This document shows, piece after piece, positions 13,141-27,700 of a DNA stretch of 64,000 nt (position 1 is the stretch's first letter; the number at the start of each line of letters is the position of its first letter). A model generated the notes under the pieces. That model saw nothing but the letters and a program-made list of their open reading frames with translations. It was not told the DNA's origin and ran no database searches. The stretch lies in assembly GCF_032854445.1 (NCBI RefSeq), contig NC_088300.1, positions 76,933,966 to 76,997,965 on the forward strand. The letters are read 5' to 3'. The position numbers were made by a program, and so were the translations under genes. This DNA is from Liolophura sinensis. Taxonomy: Eukaryota; Mollusca; Polyplacophora; Chitonida; Chitonidae.

Positions 13141-13990
13141 TTGTACTGATGTATCCATACAGTGTGTGGCAGACATACACCTTTGGTAATGATGTATCCA
13201 TACAGTGTGTGGCAGACATACACCTTCATACAGAGTGTGGCAGACATACACCTTTGTACTGATGTATCCATACAGTGTGTGGCAGACATACACCTTTGTA
13301 ATGATGTAGCCATACAGAGTGTGGCAGATATACACCTTTGTAATGATGTATCCATACAGTGTGTGGCAGACATACACCTTTGTAATGATGTATCCATACA
13401 GTGTGTGGCAGACATACACCTTTGTAATGATGTAGCCATACAGAGTGTGGCAGACATACACCTTTGTAATGATGTATCCATACAGTGTGTGGCAGACATA
13501 CACCTTTGTAATGATGTATCCATACAGAGTGTGGCAGATATACACCTTTGTAATGATGTATCCATACAGTGTGTGGCAGACATACACCTTTGTAATGATG
13601 TAGCCATACAGAGTGTGGCAGACATACACCTTTGTAATGATGTATCCATACAGTGTGTGGCAGACATACACCTTTGTAATGATGTATCCATACAGTGTGT
13701 GGCAGACATACACCTTTGTAATGATGTATCCATACAGTGTGTGGCAGACATACACCTTTGTAATGATGTAGCCATACAGAGTGTGGCAGACATACACCTT
13801 TGTAATGATGTATCCATACAGTGTGTGGCAGACATACACCTTTGTAATGATGTAGCCATACAGAGTGTGGCAGATATACACCTTTGTAATGATGTATCCA
13901 TACAGTGTGTGGCAGACATACACCTTTGTAATGATGTATCCATACAGTGTGTGGCAGATTTACCTGTCCCATACAGAGTGTGGCAGATTT
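13140..13990 (+). repeat. 42-bp minisatellite, about 19 units
   Basis: Unit: 'gatgtatccatacagtgtgt', 'ggcagacatacacctttgta', 'at'. Two linked variants alternate irregularly: 'tatccatacagtgtg' and 'tagccatacagagtg'. One truncated unit occurs near 13228 and shortened units end the array at about 13960-13990. Because 42 is divisible by three, several frames on both strands stay open for 250-280 codons; the peptides are perfect short repeats in every frame and none looks like a protein. Confidence 0.95.
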
Positions 13991-14114
13991 ACCTGTTCTG
14001 ACTTTACCTGCAGCATTTGTAAAACATGAAATAAAGTGGATGTTTGTGACAGATAAGGTGTTTTGTCTGTGCTTATTGTCTTAATTGCAGGCAAGGTCTG
14101 GGGCCTACATTTGT

Positions 14115-14472
14115 ATAACACATCAACAAAACATCATCCACCAACGAAAGATCATCCACCAACAAAACATAATCTACCAACAAGACAATCTACCAACGAA
14201 ACATCCACCAACAAAGCATCATCCACCCACAAAACACCATCCACAACAAAACACCGTCCACCAACAAAACTCCATCCACCAACAAAACACCATCTCAACA
14301 AAACACCATCCACCAACAAAACATCATCCACCAACAAAACATCATCCACCCACAAAACATCATCCAACGAAACATCCACCAACAAAACATCATCCACCCA
14401 CAAAACACCGTCCACCAACAAAACACCGTCCACCAACAAAACACCATCCACCAACAAAACATTCCCGAACAC
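14115..14472 (+). repeat. 18-bp minisatellite
   Basis: About 19 units of 'aacaaaacatcatccacc' with variants (cac, cgt, 9- and 15-bp units). It lies 0.2 kb after the 42-bp array. Open frames on both strands come from the 18-bp period. Confidence 0.95.
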
Positions 14473-14474
14473 TG

Positions 14475-15552
14475 TCTCTTGTAGGCGGACATGGATGTTG
14501 TATATACCAGGTCAGATGCTGATACTTCAGTACTAAATCTTAGTGAATGAGAACAAAACTACAGAACAGTGTAATCTTGAAGTCAGAGTTTTGACACTGT
14601 CCAGCACTGATTTTGATATATCCCATTAAAAAGCAAGTTATATTTTGCTGCTGTATATCTTTACGATGGAACGAGACTGAAGAGACTGTTTTCAGAATTC
14701 AAAAAAAAGAGAGCCAAATGTAATTAAAATCAGATTTATTTACAAATAGTACATGTTTACCTAGTTAAAATGGTATGGTAAGACACCATCTGTTGTCCAT
14801 GTGTGCAGTGACACCCCATTTATTTCATCTTTGAAAAATACAATCTGTAATCAGCATGATCGAAGGAATCCCAAAATAAGCACACATTTATGAAAAGTCT
14901 GAATTATTTATCTACATGCCATTGAGTTAATTACATGTAAAAATAAATTCTCTCGGTGATTAACATACGACTGATAATGTCCATTACAGTACCCTTTCAA
15001 GGATTGTCAGATTTACGCCATTCTCCCGCTAAAGCTGTGATTTCATATCACAAAGGGACGTAACTGTGCTGTCCAATCTGTGCATGTGACAAAGTCAGTG
15101 AAGTCTCTTGCACACAGTTCTGCTTCTGCGCTGGTATCTTAACCTCTTGCATGTCCTAACTGCATCAGGTGTTCCCTGTGTTCAGACTATCTGGGGTTGT
15201 AGTTAGCACAGACTCCATCATCATGCCTAGGTCCTCCTGTTGCCAACCTTTTAACTTCACCTTGAGAAAAGCAGCAAAAGACTGACAAAATCACTGCTTA
15301 TTCTAATAAAATTTCTACTTCTTGACTTCTCTCATATCTGTAATGGAATATTATAGAACAGATGATATTTTGACAGTATAACAATGAACAGGAGAACTTT
15401 TTAACTTGATAGCTTAAATTTCACGGCAAGTAGGTGAGAAAACCTGCAGATGATATTAATGTACCCATGACAGTAAATATGTCACTACAGAGACAGCCAG
15501 TATTGTAAACTGCGATGCACATGTAGTGGTCAAATTCATCCTGAATGACAGT
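14475..15552. other. AT-rich sequence downstream of NOC3L
   Basis: No coding segment found. On the minus strand it follows the NOC3L stop and probably holds its 3' untranslated region and flank. Further minus-strand aataaa hexamers at 14735-14740 and about 14818 could be alternative cleavage signals. Confidence 0.5.
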
Positions 15553-15558
15553 TTTATT
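15553..15558 (-). terminator. candidate poly(A) signal of NOC3L
   Basis: The plus strand reads tttatt, that is aataaa on the NOC3L strand, 195 bases after the stop codon at 15753-15755. Confidence 0.5.
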
Positions 15559-15752
15559 GCTTCACATTTTCAATAAATCTTTCTTTTCTTTTTTATAAAC
15601 AAAACTACCAAAAATGACCTAGACAACTTTTATATGTCTGGCTAACCTGACAGAAGAAAGCTGGTATCTAACTCAATCCACCATAGAATGACATCTCTAC
15701 TGCTGTAGCTTACTGCTACAAAAGTAAACTCGCAAAACCTTTCTAAATACTT

Positions 15753-18700
15753 TTATTTTACCGCTTTTTTGCTTTGTTTCACTTTTTCCGGCAAACTGGT
15801 AGCCACTTCCACTGGTCCTAAATTAAACTCTTTGAGAAGTTCCCTGTGAGTTCTGAAAGAAAGATATTTTCGTCATTGTTTCAATTCACAGTTACAAATA
15901 ATCTCAAGTAGAACAGGAATGAACTGTCTATTTATTAATTTGCTTGATGTTTAATGCTATACTCAAGAGAATTTCAGTTCACTTATATGGTTTTAATGAT
16001 CTGTTGGATGAAAACGCAGTGCCCAGAGTGACGGGTACAACTTAGCCATATATCTGACAAACCTCTTAGCCTCAAACCCTAGTCCCCACAACACGGCTGA
16101 AATATAGCCAGGTATATGACAAACCTCTCAGCCTCAAACCCTAGTCCCCACATCACGGCTGAAATATAACCAGATATATGACAAATCTCTCAGCCTCAAA
16201 CCCTAGTCCCCACAACACGGCTGAAATATAACCAGATATATGACAAACCTCTCAGCCTCAAACCCTAGTCCCCACAACACGGCTGAAATATAGCCAGGTA
16301 TCTGACAAACCTCTCAGCCTCAAACCCTAGTCCCCACAACACGGCTGAAATATAACCAGATATATGACAAACCTCTCAGCCTCAAACCCTAGTCCCCACA
16401 ACACGGCTGAAATATAACCAGATATATGACAAACCTCTCAGCCTCAAACCCTAGTCCCCACAACACGGCTGAAATATAACCAGATATATGACAAACCTCT
16501 CAGCCTCAAACCCTAGTCCCCACAACACGGCTGAAATATAACCAGATATATGACAAACCTCTCAGCCTCAAACCCTAATCCCCACAACACGGCTGAAATA
16601 TAACCAGATATATGACAAACCTCTCAGCCTCAAACCCTAGTCCCCACAACACGGCTGAAATATAACCAGATATATGACAAACCTCTCAGCCTCAAACCCT
16701 AGTCCCCACAACACGGCTGAAATATAGCCAGATATATGACAAACCTCTCAGCCGCAAACCCTAGTCCCCACAACATGGCTGAAATATAACCAGATATATG
16801 ACAAACCTCTCAGTCTCAAACCCTAGTCCCCACAACATGGCTGAAATATAGCCAGATATATGACAAACCTCTCAGCCTCAAACCCTAGTCCCCACAACAT
16901 GGCTGAAATATAACCAGATATATGACAAACCTCTCAGCCTCAAACCCTAGACCCACAACACGGCTGAAATATAGCCAGATATATGACAAACCTCTCAGCC
17001 TCAAACCCTAGTCCCCACAACACGGCTGAAATATAACCAGATATATGACAAACCTCTCAGCCTCAAACCCTAGTCCCCACAACACGGCTGAAATATAGCC
17101 AGATATATGACAAACCTCTCAGCCGCAAACCCTAGTCCCCACAACACGGCTGAAATATAACCAGATATATGACAAACCTCTCAGTCTCAAACCCTAGTCC
17201 CCACAACATGGCTGAAATATAGCCAGGTATATGACAAACCTATCAGCCTCAAACCCTAGTCCCCACAACATGGATGAAATATAACCAGATATATGACAAA
17301 CTTCTCAGCCTCAAACCCTAGTCCCCACAACATGGCTGAAATATAGCCAGGTATATGACAAACCCTTAGCCTCAAACCCTTAGCCTCAAACCCTAGTCTC
17401 CACATCACGGCTGAAATATAACCAGATATATGACAAACCTCTCAGCCTCAAACCCTAGTCCCCACAACACGGCTGAAATATAACCAGATATATGACAAAC
17501 CTCTCAGCCTCAAACCCTAGTCCCCACAACAGGGCTGAAATATAGCCAGGTATATGACAAACCTCTCAGCCTCAAACCCTAGTCCCCACAACACGGCTGA
17601 AATATAACCAGATATATGACAAACCTCTCAGCCTCAAACCCTAGTCCCCACATCACGGCTGAAATATAACCAGGTATATGACAAACCTCTCAGCCTCAAA
17701 CCCTAGTCCCCACAACACGGCTGAAATATAGCCAGGTATATGACAAACCTCTCAGCCTCAAACCCTAGTCCCCACAACATGGCTGAAATATAGCCAGGTA
17801 TATGACAAACCTCTCAGCCTCAAACCCTAGTCCCCACATCACGGCTGAAATATAACCAGATATATGACAAACCTCTCAGCCTCAAACCCTAGTCCCCACA
17901 ACATGGCTGAAATATAGCCAGGTATATGACAAACCTCTCAGCCTCAAACCCTAGTCCCCACAACATGGCTGAAATATAGCCAGGTATATGACAAACCTCT
18001 CAGCCTCAAACCCTAGTCCCCACAACACGGCTGAAATATTGCCAGATATATGACAAACCTCTCAGCCTCAAACCCTAGTCCCCACAACATGGCTGAAATA
18101 TAGCCAGGTATATGACAAACCTCTCAGCCTCAAACCCTAGTCCCCACAACACGGCTGAAATATAACCAGATATATGACAAACCTCTCAGCCTCAAACCCT
18201 CGTCCCCACAACACGGCTGAAATATAGCCAGATATATGACAAACCTCTCAGCCTCAAACCCTAGTCCCCACAACATGGCTGAAATATAGCCAGATATATG
18301 ACAAACCTCTCAGCCTCAAACCCTAGTCCCCACAACATGGCTGAAATACAGCCAGGTATCTGACAAACCCTTAGCCTCAAACCTTAGTCCCCACAACACG
18401 GCTGAAATATAACCAGATATATGACAAACCTCTCAGCCTCAAACCCTAGTCCCCACAACATGGTTGAAATATAACCAGATATATGACAAACCTCTCAGCC
18501 TCAAACCCTAGTCCCCACAACACGGCTGAAATATAACCAGATATATGACAAACCTCTCAGCCTCAAACCCTAGTCCCCACAACATGGCTGAAATATAGCC
18601 AGGTATATGACAAACCCTTAGCCTCAAACCCTAGTCCCCACAACACGGCTGAAATATAACCAGATATATGACAAACCTCTCAGCCTCAAACCCTAGTCCC

Positions 18701-21700
18701 CACAACACGGCTGAAATATAGCCAGGTATCTGACAAACCTCTCAGCCTCAAACCCTAATCCCCACAACACGGCTGAAATATAACCAGATATATGACAAAC
18801 CTCTCAGCCTCAAAGCCTCACAACATGGATGAAATATATCTGACAAACCTCTTAGCCTCAAAGCCTCACAACATGGATGAAATATATCTGACAAACCTCT
18901 TAACCTCAAAGCCTCACAACACGGCTGAAATATATCTGACAAACCTCTTAGCCTCAAAGCCTCACAACGCGGCTGAAATACATCTGACAAACCTCAAAGC
19001 CTCACAACATGGATGAAATATATCTGACAAACCTCTTAGCCTCAAAGCTTCACAACATGGCTGAAATATCTGACAAACCTCTTAGCCTCAAAGCCTCGCA
19101 ACACGGCTGAAATATATCTGACAAACCTCTAGCCTCACAAGATGGCTGAAATATAAGAAAAAACCCTTAGCCTCAAAGCCTCACAACATGCTTGAAATAT
19201 ATCTGACAAACCCCTTAGCCTCAAAAGCCTCACAACATGGCTGAAATATATCTGACAAACCTCTTAGCTTCACAACATGGCTGAAATATATCTGACAAAC
19301 CTCTTAGCCTCAAAGCCTCACAACACGGCTGAAATATATCTGACAAACCTCTTAGCCTCAAAGCCTCACAACATGGTTGAAACATAGTCAAAGTGGCATC
19401 CAAGCATAATCATTAAATTAAAGCTGTAGCAAAACTAGCAGGAGTTGTATTTGAGTCTGGAGCCTCAATCGTCATGGGATAATTGGTCATGACAAGTACC
19501 ACAACGCTTTAAGAGAATTAGCTAACAAAGACCAGAGTTGTACGGGAGACCTAGTGCCAAACAAACTACCATATCCCAAATAATTACTACTGTAGACATC
19601 AATTACTTTAAGCAGAGCAAACATAAGCTTCAACACTAATACATGTCACTCCTCAATCAAAACCCATTTCTGCTAAATATGTAATCCAGTTTTATAAATA
19701 ACATAATATTTTATCAAATTCATACCTGTCACTATCTAGGACTGAGTAAAGGCTACATCAAGCATGTTTAAACTTTTATATACATGTAATATAATAAATT
19801 AATAAAAGAGTATTAATATCTTGCTTTCTGGTTAGCTCCACTGTCAACTGGCCTTCCCCTGTGGTAGGTGCCTGGCGAACAACATGACTGCTGTACTTCC
19901 TCACTGTGGGATGGTAGTGCTTCTACAAGAGAGAGTCATGTGGTGTGTTCACCAAATCATCATCATGAAACTCAATCATGGGTTGCTTCAGGGCAGAAAT
20001 AAAGCTTGTAACACTTTAAAGTGATCAACAAACTGAATTAAATTTTGAGTAAGTAAATTGCTTGGCGTAGTGACAAAAGAAAACCTATTAAACTTCTTGG
20101 CAAAACATTTCTTTTGATGACATTGTCAACATGTTTAACTGGTACACAAATATCAATCAATCAATAAATCACCATTCCTATTACCGTTAACATGTTGAGC
20201 TCCCAGAGGGCGGTGTTTTGGGCGTGGCAATGTTCAGGGTCATCCAGTTCTGGCAGGTACACACCACTTCCTTGCATCTCATTATCATAGAGCAAGTCAC
20301 TCCTGGAATATGTCTATGCATGCAGAAAAAGATACAAACACACAGCACCTGTAATTTTTATTTGGGGTTTATTGTCCTGAGTATACATTTGTATTCAAGG
20401 CTACTGTAAATCTTCATACTTTTCACCCACTAAAGCGCTTTTTCAGGGGAAATTATGCCTGCAAATATCATGAAAATCACACCAAAATTGATTTGTTTGT
20501 GTCATTAATGGTGCAAACTTCATAAAACTTATTATTTCTCTACACTCCATAGTTCTCCCAGAATGTTTCTAATGTGGTTACACACATGGTTGAACAGGTA
20601 GAAAAATCAGTTTTTCTCTTTAGAGTGGATATAACTTACATCTACAAAAAAAAATACATAATATACTACAGCGATCTCTTTATAACATGATTTTTAAATT
20701 ATGCTTTGCAAATTTACACGGTTCAGATTTACAAGAACTTCATCAGGGCTAGCATACCTCCACTCCCTTACCTGTATCAATGTTTTACACATGGCTAGTG
20801 TAGCAATGGAACCGTGAGGTAGAAGCTGAAGACATAATGTACACAGCCTTTTGATGTATGCCAAGATTCTGTGTTCTGATATCTGAAAACAGAACCATTC
20901 AAGACTATATATGCACACTTATACAAAGTACAGAAATTAATGCTTTGCAATGTTACCTTACAAAATGAGAACTGTGCTTTCATGACATTTTATTCTGATT
21001 TTTGCCCTGGGATTTATGACAAAAAAACACTGCATAGAGTTTATGATGGTGATCACCTATGTTCACACTGACACCCATATTAGACTTGAAGAAATCCTTT
21101 CACTCTGGTTTTTACCTTTCATGCACATTAAGGCACAGACTCACCTGTCTCTTCCTTCTGCTGACAACAACATCTAAGCAGTCGAGTATAAGAGCAATAT
21201 CCTCAATGCTGCTACCTGCAACAAGAAAAACATATCAGCAGTCAGCAAGTCAGCAAGTGGAATATATTTTTTTCCTGGACCCCATTAGGACCCCATGTGG
21301 TCTATATTAAATGCAGATTGGTCCTTTGCTGATGTTTATTGAACCTAATAGGTTCTACACCTGGTATTGTTTCCTGTCCTATCATATGATTTACCTGCAT
21401 GAACCCTGAGTAACACATTGTACAGGTGTTTATTGAAACTAATAGGTTCTACACTTGGTACTGTTTCTTATCCTATCATGTCATTTACCTGCATGAACCC
21501 TGAGTATCACATTGTACAGGTGTTTATTAAAACTAATAGGTTCTACACTTGGTACTGTTTCTTATCCTATCATGTCATTTACCTGCATGAACCCTGAGTA
21601 TCACATTGGACAGGTGTTTATTAAACCTAATAGGTTCTACACTTGGTACTGTTTCTTATCCTATCATGTCATTTACCTGCATGAACCCTGAGTATCACAT

Positions 21701-24700
21701 TGGACAGGTGTTTATTAAAACTAATAGGTTCTACACTTGGTACTGTTTCTTATCCTATCATGTCATTTACCTGCATGAACTCCGAGTAGCACCATGTACA
21801 GGTGTTTATTAAAACTAATAGGTTCTACACTTGGTACTGTTTCTTATTCTACCATGTGATTTACCTGCAGGAACCTTGAGTAACACATTGTACAGGTGTT
21901 TATTGAACCTAACAGGTTCTACACTTGGTACTGTTTCTTATCCTACCATGTGATTTACCTGCAGGAACCCTGAGTAACACATTGTACAGGTGTTTATTAA
22001 AACTAATAGGTTCTACACTTGGTACTGTTTCTTATCCTACCATGTGATTTACCTGCATGAACCTTGAGTAACACATTGGACAGGTGTTTATTAAACCCAA
22101 TAGGTTCTACACTTGGTACTGTTTATTATCCTATCATGTCATTTACCTGCAGGAACCCTGAGTAACACCTTGTACAGGTGTTTATTGAAACCAATAGGTT
22201 CTACACCTGGTACTGTTCCTTATCCTACCATGTGATTTACCTGTATGAACCTTGAGTAACACATTGGACAGGTGTTTATTAAACCTAATAGGTTCTATAC
22301 TTGATACTGTTTCTTATCCTACCATGTGATTTACCTGTATGAACCTTGAGTAACACATTGGACAGGTGTTTATTAAACCTAATAGGTTCTACACTTGGTA
22401 CTGTTTCTTATCCTACCATGTGATTTACCTGTATGAACCTTGAGTAACACATTGGACAGGTGTTTATTAAACCTAATAGGTTCTATACTTGATACTGTTT
22501 CTTATCCTACCATGTGATTTACCTGTATGAACCTTGAGTAACACATTGGACAGGTGTTTATTAAACCCAATAGGTTCTACACTTGGTACTGTTTATTATC
22601 CTATCATGTCATTTACCTGCAGGAACCCTGAGTAACACATTGTACAGGTGTTTATTGAAACCAATAGGTTCTACACCTGGTACTGTTTCTTATCCTACCA
22701 TGTGATTTACCTGCATGAACCTTGAGTAATACGCCGTACAGGTGCTTGTAGAACCTAATGGGGTCTATATTAAGAGCAGATCCCTGCCCAGTCAGGATGG
22801 TGAATGCTGTCAGTACGCAGTGAAGTGTCTCTCGATAACTCAGTCTCTGAAAGACATGTATCAAATAATTGCTCCGAATTGAGTTGCTCTGAATACTTGA
22901 ATCTATGAAGAATAAGGAGATTCACTATAAACATGTTACACAATTAACTCTTGGAAATTGACTCATGTCTCATGAGTTGATCGCCCACAATATTACTTCA
23001 CAACACTTTATTGTTGAAACAGTGCAATCATCTGGGATAGTAAAATATAGATTTAATTTCTCGAGGCTTGGACATCAGTGAAACCAGTGCAATTTGTTTC
23101 ATACACAAACTTCCCAGCCCAGCTATTACACCTTCACACTGAAACCATGTACATCAGATTCCACTGCATCAGGATGTTAACCTACCTCTGAGTCTATCAG
23201 CTGATTAAGAACTTCAAAGAGGTCATCAAAGAATTCTACATTTATCAGATGTGAAAACCTGTAAAAAAAATATTAATAATATGAATAATTTGCATTTGTG
23301 CACATATTTATCAAATCCACAAAACAGATTAAAATTGCATCTAAGAGTAGACATGACCATTATCTTAAAAATGTTCAAACTTTCATTATAACTTTATATG
23401 AAAACATCTGAACAATGTGCTTACCAAAGATTTGAGAGAAAAAGATATACATGAAACAAGAGCACATAACGGAGGGTGGTTCAGCCAGACAATCCAAAGG
23501 GGAGGGTAAATAACTCACTTAGCAAGTCCCTCTAACACTGACGGGAGCAATGGAGGTTTCTTCTCAGATTTCAATATTCTAAAGTATGTCAAGAAGACTG
23601 CCTGGATGACTTCTGTATGCTGAGAAGAAAACGAAGAAAGTGTTATGAACTTTATACCAGAAACAATACCTCAGTTGATGAGTAGCAGAGTTTTGAGTTC
23701 ACACTCTTTTATCACTGAAGGTAAAAAACACCCTACTGTACCATGTGACCTATCAGAAATGTTAGGAAACTATATTTGATTACATGTACTGTAACATGGT
23801 CAATTGAAAAAAGTTTCACAAAAAATTATTTGGAGAAGATGAATGCCGGAGGTAAGTGGTGTCATTTGTTTATCCAGAACATGGTGAGATGGTGATCACT
23901 TTTTGACAAGTCACAAGATAAAGAATGATTCTTTTTACCTTTTGCAACAAAAGAGTTCGAACTCAAAAGTATTGAAAATGAAAGACTTTGTCTAACTTTT
24001 TCTCCTTCCTGATGACTCAAATTTTTCTCATAACATGGATCTGTCAGTTCATACAGGCACTTTTAATCGAATAATTGAAAACTGTTTCTCAAGTGTTTGA
24101 TTGATATGAAACTTTTCACCCTTGAATGGAACTGACGACTGTTCATGCCTCTCATTTCCATACAGTACCATGTGCAAGGAGGAAATCATTTTAGTACCAG
24201 TATGTGACTAAATACCATAAAGATTGGAAAACATCAATGCTTAAACAACTTACTTCTCTTCAATTTTCAAAAAATGGTATAAGGTTGTTTTTGTGTTGTT
24301 TGGTATTTCATACTTTTTGACAGGAGATTATCATACTCTTAATATGATAAGGCCATGTTGATTAAGTCATCCCTGACTTACCAGCTTTAACTGTGCCTTT
24401 TTATTCTCTGTGGCTTTGGTTTCTAACAGTTCCTTCTCCAGCTTTTCCATCTGTTTTTGTCTCTAAGGAATTAAACATGTGTGAAAAAAAGATAGTCTTT
24501 TCCATTTCTGAAAGTGAAACTCCACTGAATTTATTATTATGATTGGTTGTTTCTCAGGAATATTATATTTACATGATGGTAGTCTTGATTAATAAGTAAA
24601 AGATACCCAGCAAAGCCGAGAGGGAATCTGCAACGTTGACGAGGAGGGGATACCTTGCAGAACTAACAGGAAATCTCCAAACTTTGCCAGGTGGAAGATA

Positions 24701-27700
24701 CCGGACAGGGCTTAGAAGAAATCTGCAGTCTTGGTTGGGTGGAGGATATCTGGCAGAGCTAAGAAGAAATCCGCAGTCTTAGTCAGGTGGAGGATACCTG
24801 GCCAAGCTAAGAGGAAATCTGCAGTCTTGGTCAGGTGGAGGACACCTGGCAGAGTTAAGAAGAAATCTGCAGTCTTGGTAAGGTGGAGGACACCTGGCAG
24901 AGCTAAGAAAAAATCTGCAGTCTTGGTCAGGTGGAGGATACCTGATAGAGCTAAGAAGAAATCTGCAGTCTTGGTTAGGTGGAGGATACCTGGCAGACCT
25001 AAGAAAAAATCTGCAGTCTTAGTCAGGTGGAGGATACCTGGCAAAGCTAAGAGGAAATCTACAGTCTTGGTAAGGTGGAGGATACCTGGAACAGCTCACA
25101 TGCATCAAAATACAGACACCAGAACATTCCCTACAATATGTAAGGTGATCTTTTCTGCGGACACTGCATGGCAAACCTTCTCTCTCGCCTTTATCCACTC
25201 TAATGCATGATTAGACATACATTTCTAGCAACTTTCATTTCATGACACAGTAACACATGACCATCTACCTTCCTTTCTCGTCTGGACCATTTTAACATTT
25301 TTTCCTTTCTCATCAGCTTCTTCTGTGTATCATCTTCCCCTTTGAACACTTCTTTGATTCTCAGTGACAGGAATGTATCCAACACCTGACAAACAGAAAG
25401 GCTCTGACAAATATACTTACAAAGGTATGTCATTTTGATTGGGATCTCCTTGGCTCAGGGGGTTAAACCTCTGGCTCGCAGGGACTATCAGATTGCATGT
25501 TCAATCCTGCTCCATGTGCATCATCAACAGCACGTTAAAGTCAGGAATCTAGTACTTCAGTCCAGGCACTCCAGTTTGTTACACACACAAACCTGGCCCA
25601 CAACAACTTCAGTCCAGGCACTCCAGTTTGTTACACACATAAACCTGACCCACAACAACTTCAGTCCAGGCACTCCAGTTTGTTACACACACAAACCTGG
25701 CCCACAACAACTTCAGTCCAGGCACTCCAGTTTGTTACACACACAAACCTGGCCCACAATAACTTCAGTCCAGGCACTCCAGTCTGTTACACACACAAAC
25801 CTGGCCTACAACAACTTCAGTCCAGGCAATCTAGTTTGTTACACACACAAACCTGGCCCACAACAACTTCAGTCCAGGCAATCTAGTTTGTTACACGCAC
25901 AAACCTGGCCCACAACAACTTCAGTCCATGCACTCCAGTTTGTTACACACACAAACCTGGCCCACAATAACTTCAGTCCAGGCAATCCAGTTTGTTACAC
26001 GCACAAACCTGGCCCACAACAACTTCAGTCCAGGCACTCTAGTTTGTTACACACACAAACCTGGCCCACAACGTCATGAGTGAAACATTCTTTAGAACAG
26101 CAACAATCAAATAAATAAAGAAAAAAAGTTTACGTTCACTTATTTGCAAACAGTACATTACACCACAAGAAATTTCTGGAAAGAGTTTCATACCTTTCTA
26201 TCAACGTTGTTGTCTCTGTTTTTCAAAAGTCTCGAAATTAATCGCACAATCTGCAAAGATGAAGAAAATCAAGACCAAAAGTAATGCACCTCCCACACTA
26301 TTTTCAAAAATTCAATTTTAAGCAAATAATTACCAGTTCTACCTGTTGTTACTACATGTACTGATAAAATTTAACTTTAGGGCCATACTGTGAAAATTAC
26401 ATGTACATGTATTTCGCTCAGATCATTTTTTTCACATTAAGCATTCACATGTATATATGATGTCTTGTATGCATGCTTACTTCCTATGCATACTTCCTGT
26501 GTAAGTGGGGTCTATTGACAGCAGCTTAGCATCACACAGGCCATAGCAGAGATTTTTGGCAAAAATCTATACTTGCAAAGCAAGAAAAGCTTAAATTATG
26601 CCTTTCAGTACTCATACCTGTACTATTTATGGCCTGTTTTATGATTCTAAAGTTTTTTGGAACTTTTATTACCCATTTTGAACAGGAACATGTGCACAGA
26701 CGAGGCTGATATTTTGTGTAAGGTCATTATTTGGGTTAATATAAAATAATACCAAAAAAAATTGCTTTGTTTTGGGATGGTCAGTTTCTTGCCAAAAATC
26801 CCTGATGAAGCATATTTAACTACACTGTACAAACAATCTGTAAGTGCTTAGCCATTAAAGCCAAATGCTTATGCAGCACCAATCAAAATGCAAAGTAACC
26901 CTTTGCTGATAGTCTACCTCTAAAGACAACTCTCCTGATTTGTCTGTTTTAAACACAGTCTTCACGGCTTCACATATGGGATCAGAGATCTGGGCAAACA
27001 AGAAAGGAGACCTAACACATAATCATATAATGATCGGTGTTTTATGCTATACTCAAGAATATTTCGCTAATAAAACGGCAGGCCGCATCATGGTGGGAGG
27101 AAGCAGGAGAGAGCCCGTGGGAAATCCACGACCATCTGCAAGTGGCTGACAGACCTTCCCACATACAGCCAAAGAGGAAGCCAGTAGTCACAGATAGTCT
27201 GGTTCACAATAGTTACAAACACATAGTTATTGCTGAAGATATACATCTGATATACTAGAACTAACATACGCAGAAAATCCAAGGTCTTTACATACTATAA
27301 AGATTGAATTATCATCTTTAATCTTAAAGAAAAGTGAACAAGCATAAGGTCTACATAAGCAGCTTCCGTGAAGAGAACAGATTTGAATTACAAATATTTC
27401 ACATATGAGTGGCACAATGTAAAGCAACTCAAAAAGCTACAGTATGATCTCATTATGTGGTCTGACAACTTACACATAAGTGAAATTATAAGAGTTATGA
27501 TATAACTACATGGTTAAATCTTTTACAGATCAGGGGAATACAAACAGCTGTGACATTATTACCTGGTCTGATTTCTTACAGATCAGGGGATAAGGACAGC
27601 TTTGACATTATTACCTGGTCTGATTTCTTACAGATCAGGGGAATACGAACAGCTGTGACATTATTACCTGGCCTGATTTCTTACAGATCAGGGGATAAGG

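Noticed and set aside
13140-13990. CRISPR array
   Set aside because: Repeats are directly adjacent with no unique spacers, and this is animal nuclear DNA.
13089-14001. Open frames of 250-284 codons on both strands
   Set aside because: They lie in the 42-bp minisatellite; the period is a multiple of three and every frame gives a simple repeated peptide.
14063-14536. Threonine- and lysine-rich open frames of about 150 codons
   Set aside because: Product of the 18-bp minisatellite, with no start context, splice signals or conserved sequence.
16010-18795. Telomere-like CCCTA strings in the 62-bp units
   Set aside because: Only one CCCTAG or CCCTAA per unit, not tandem TTAGGG; the rest of the unit is unrelated.
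24712-26079. Open frames of 110-214 codons in NOC3L introns 10 and 11
   Set aside because: Both are the 48-bp and 52-bp minisatellites read through, between clearly defined exons of NOC3L.
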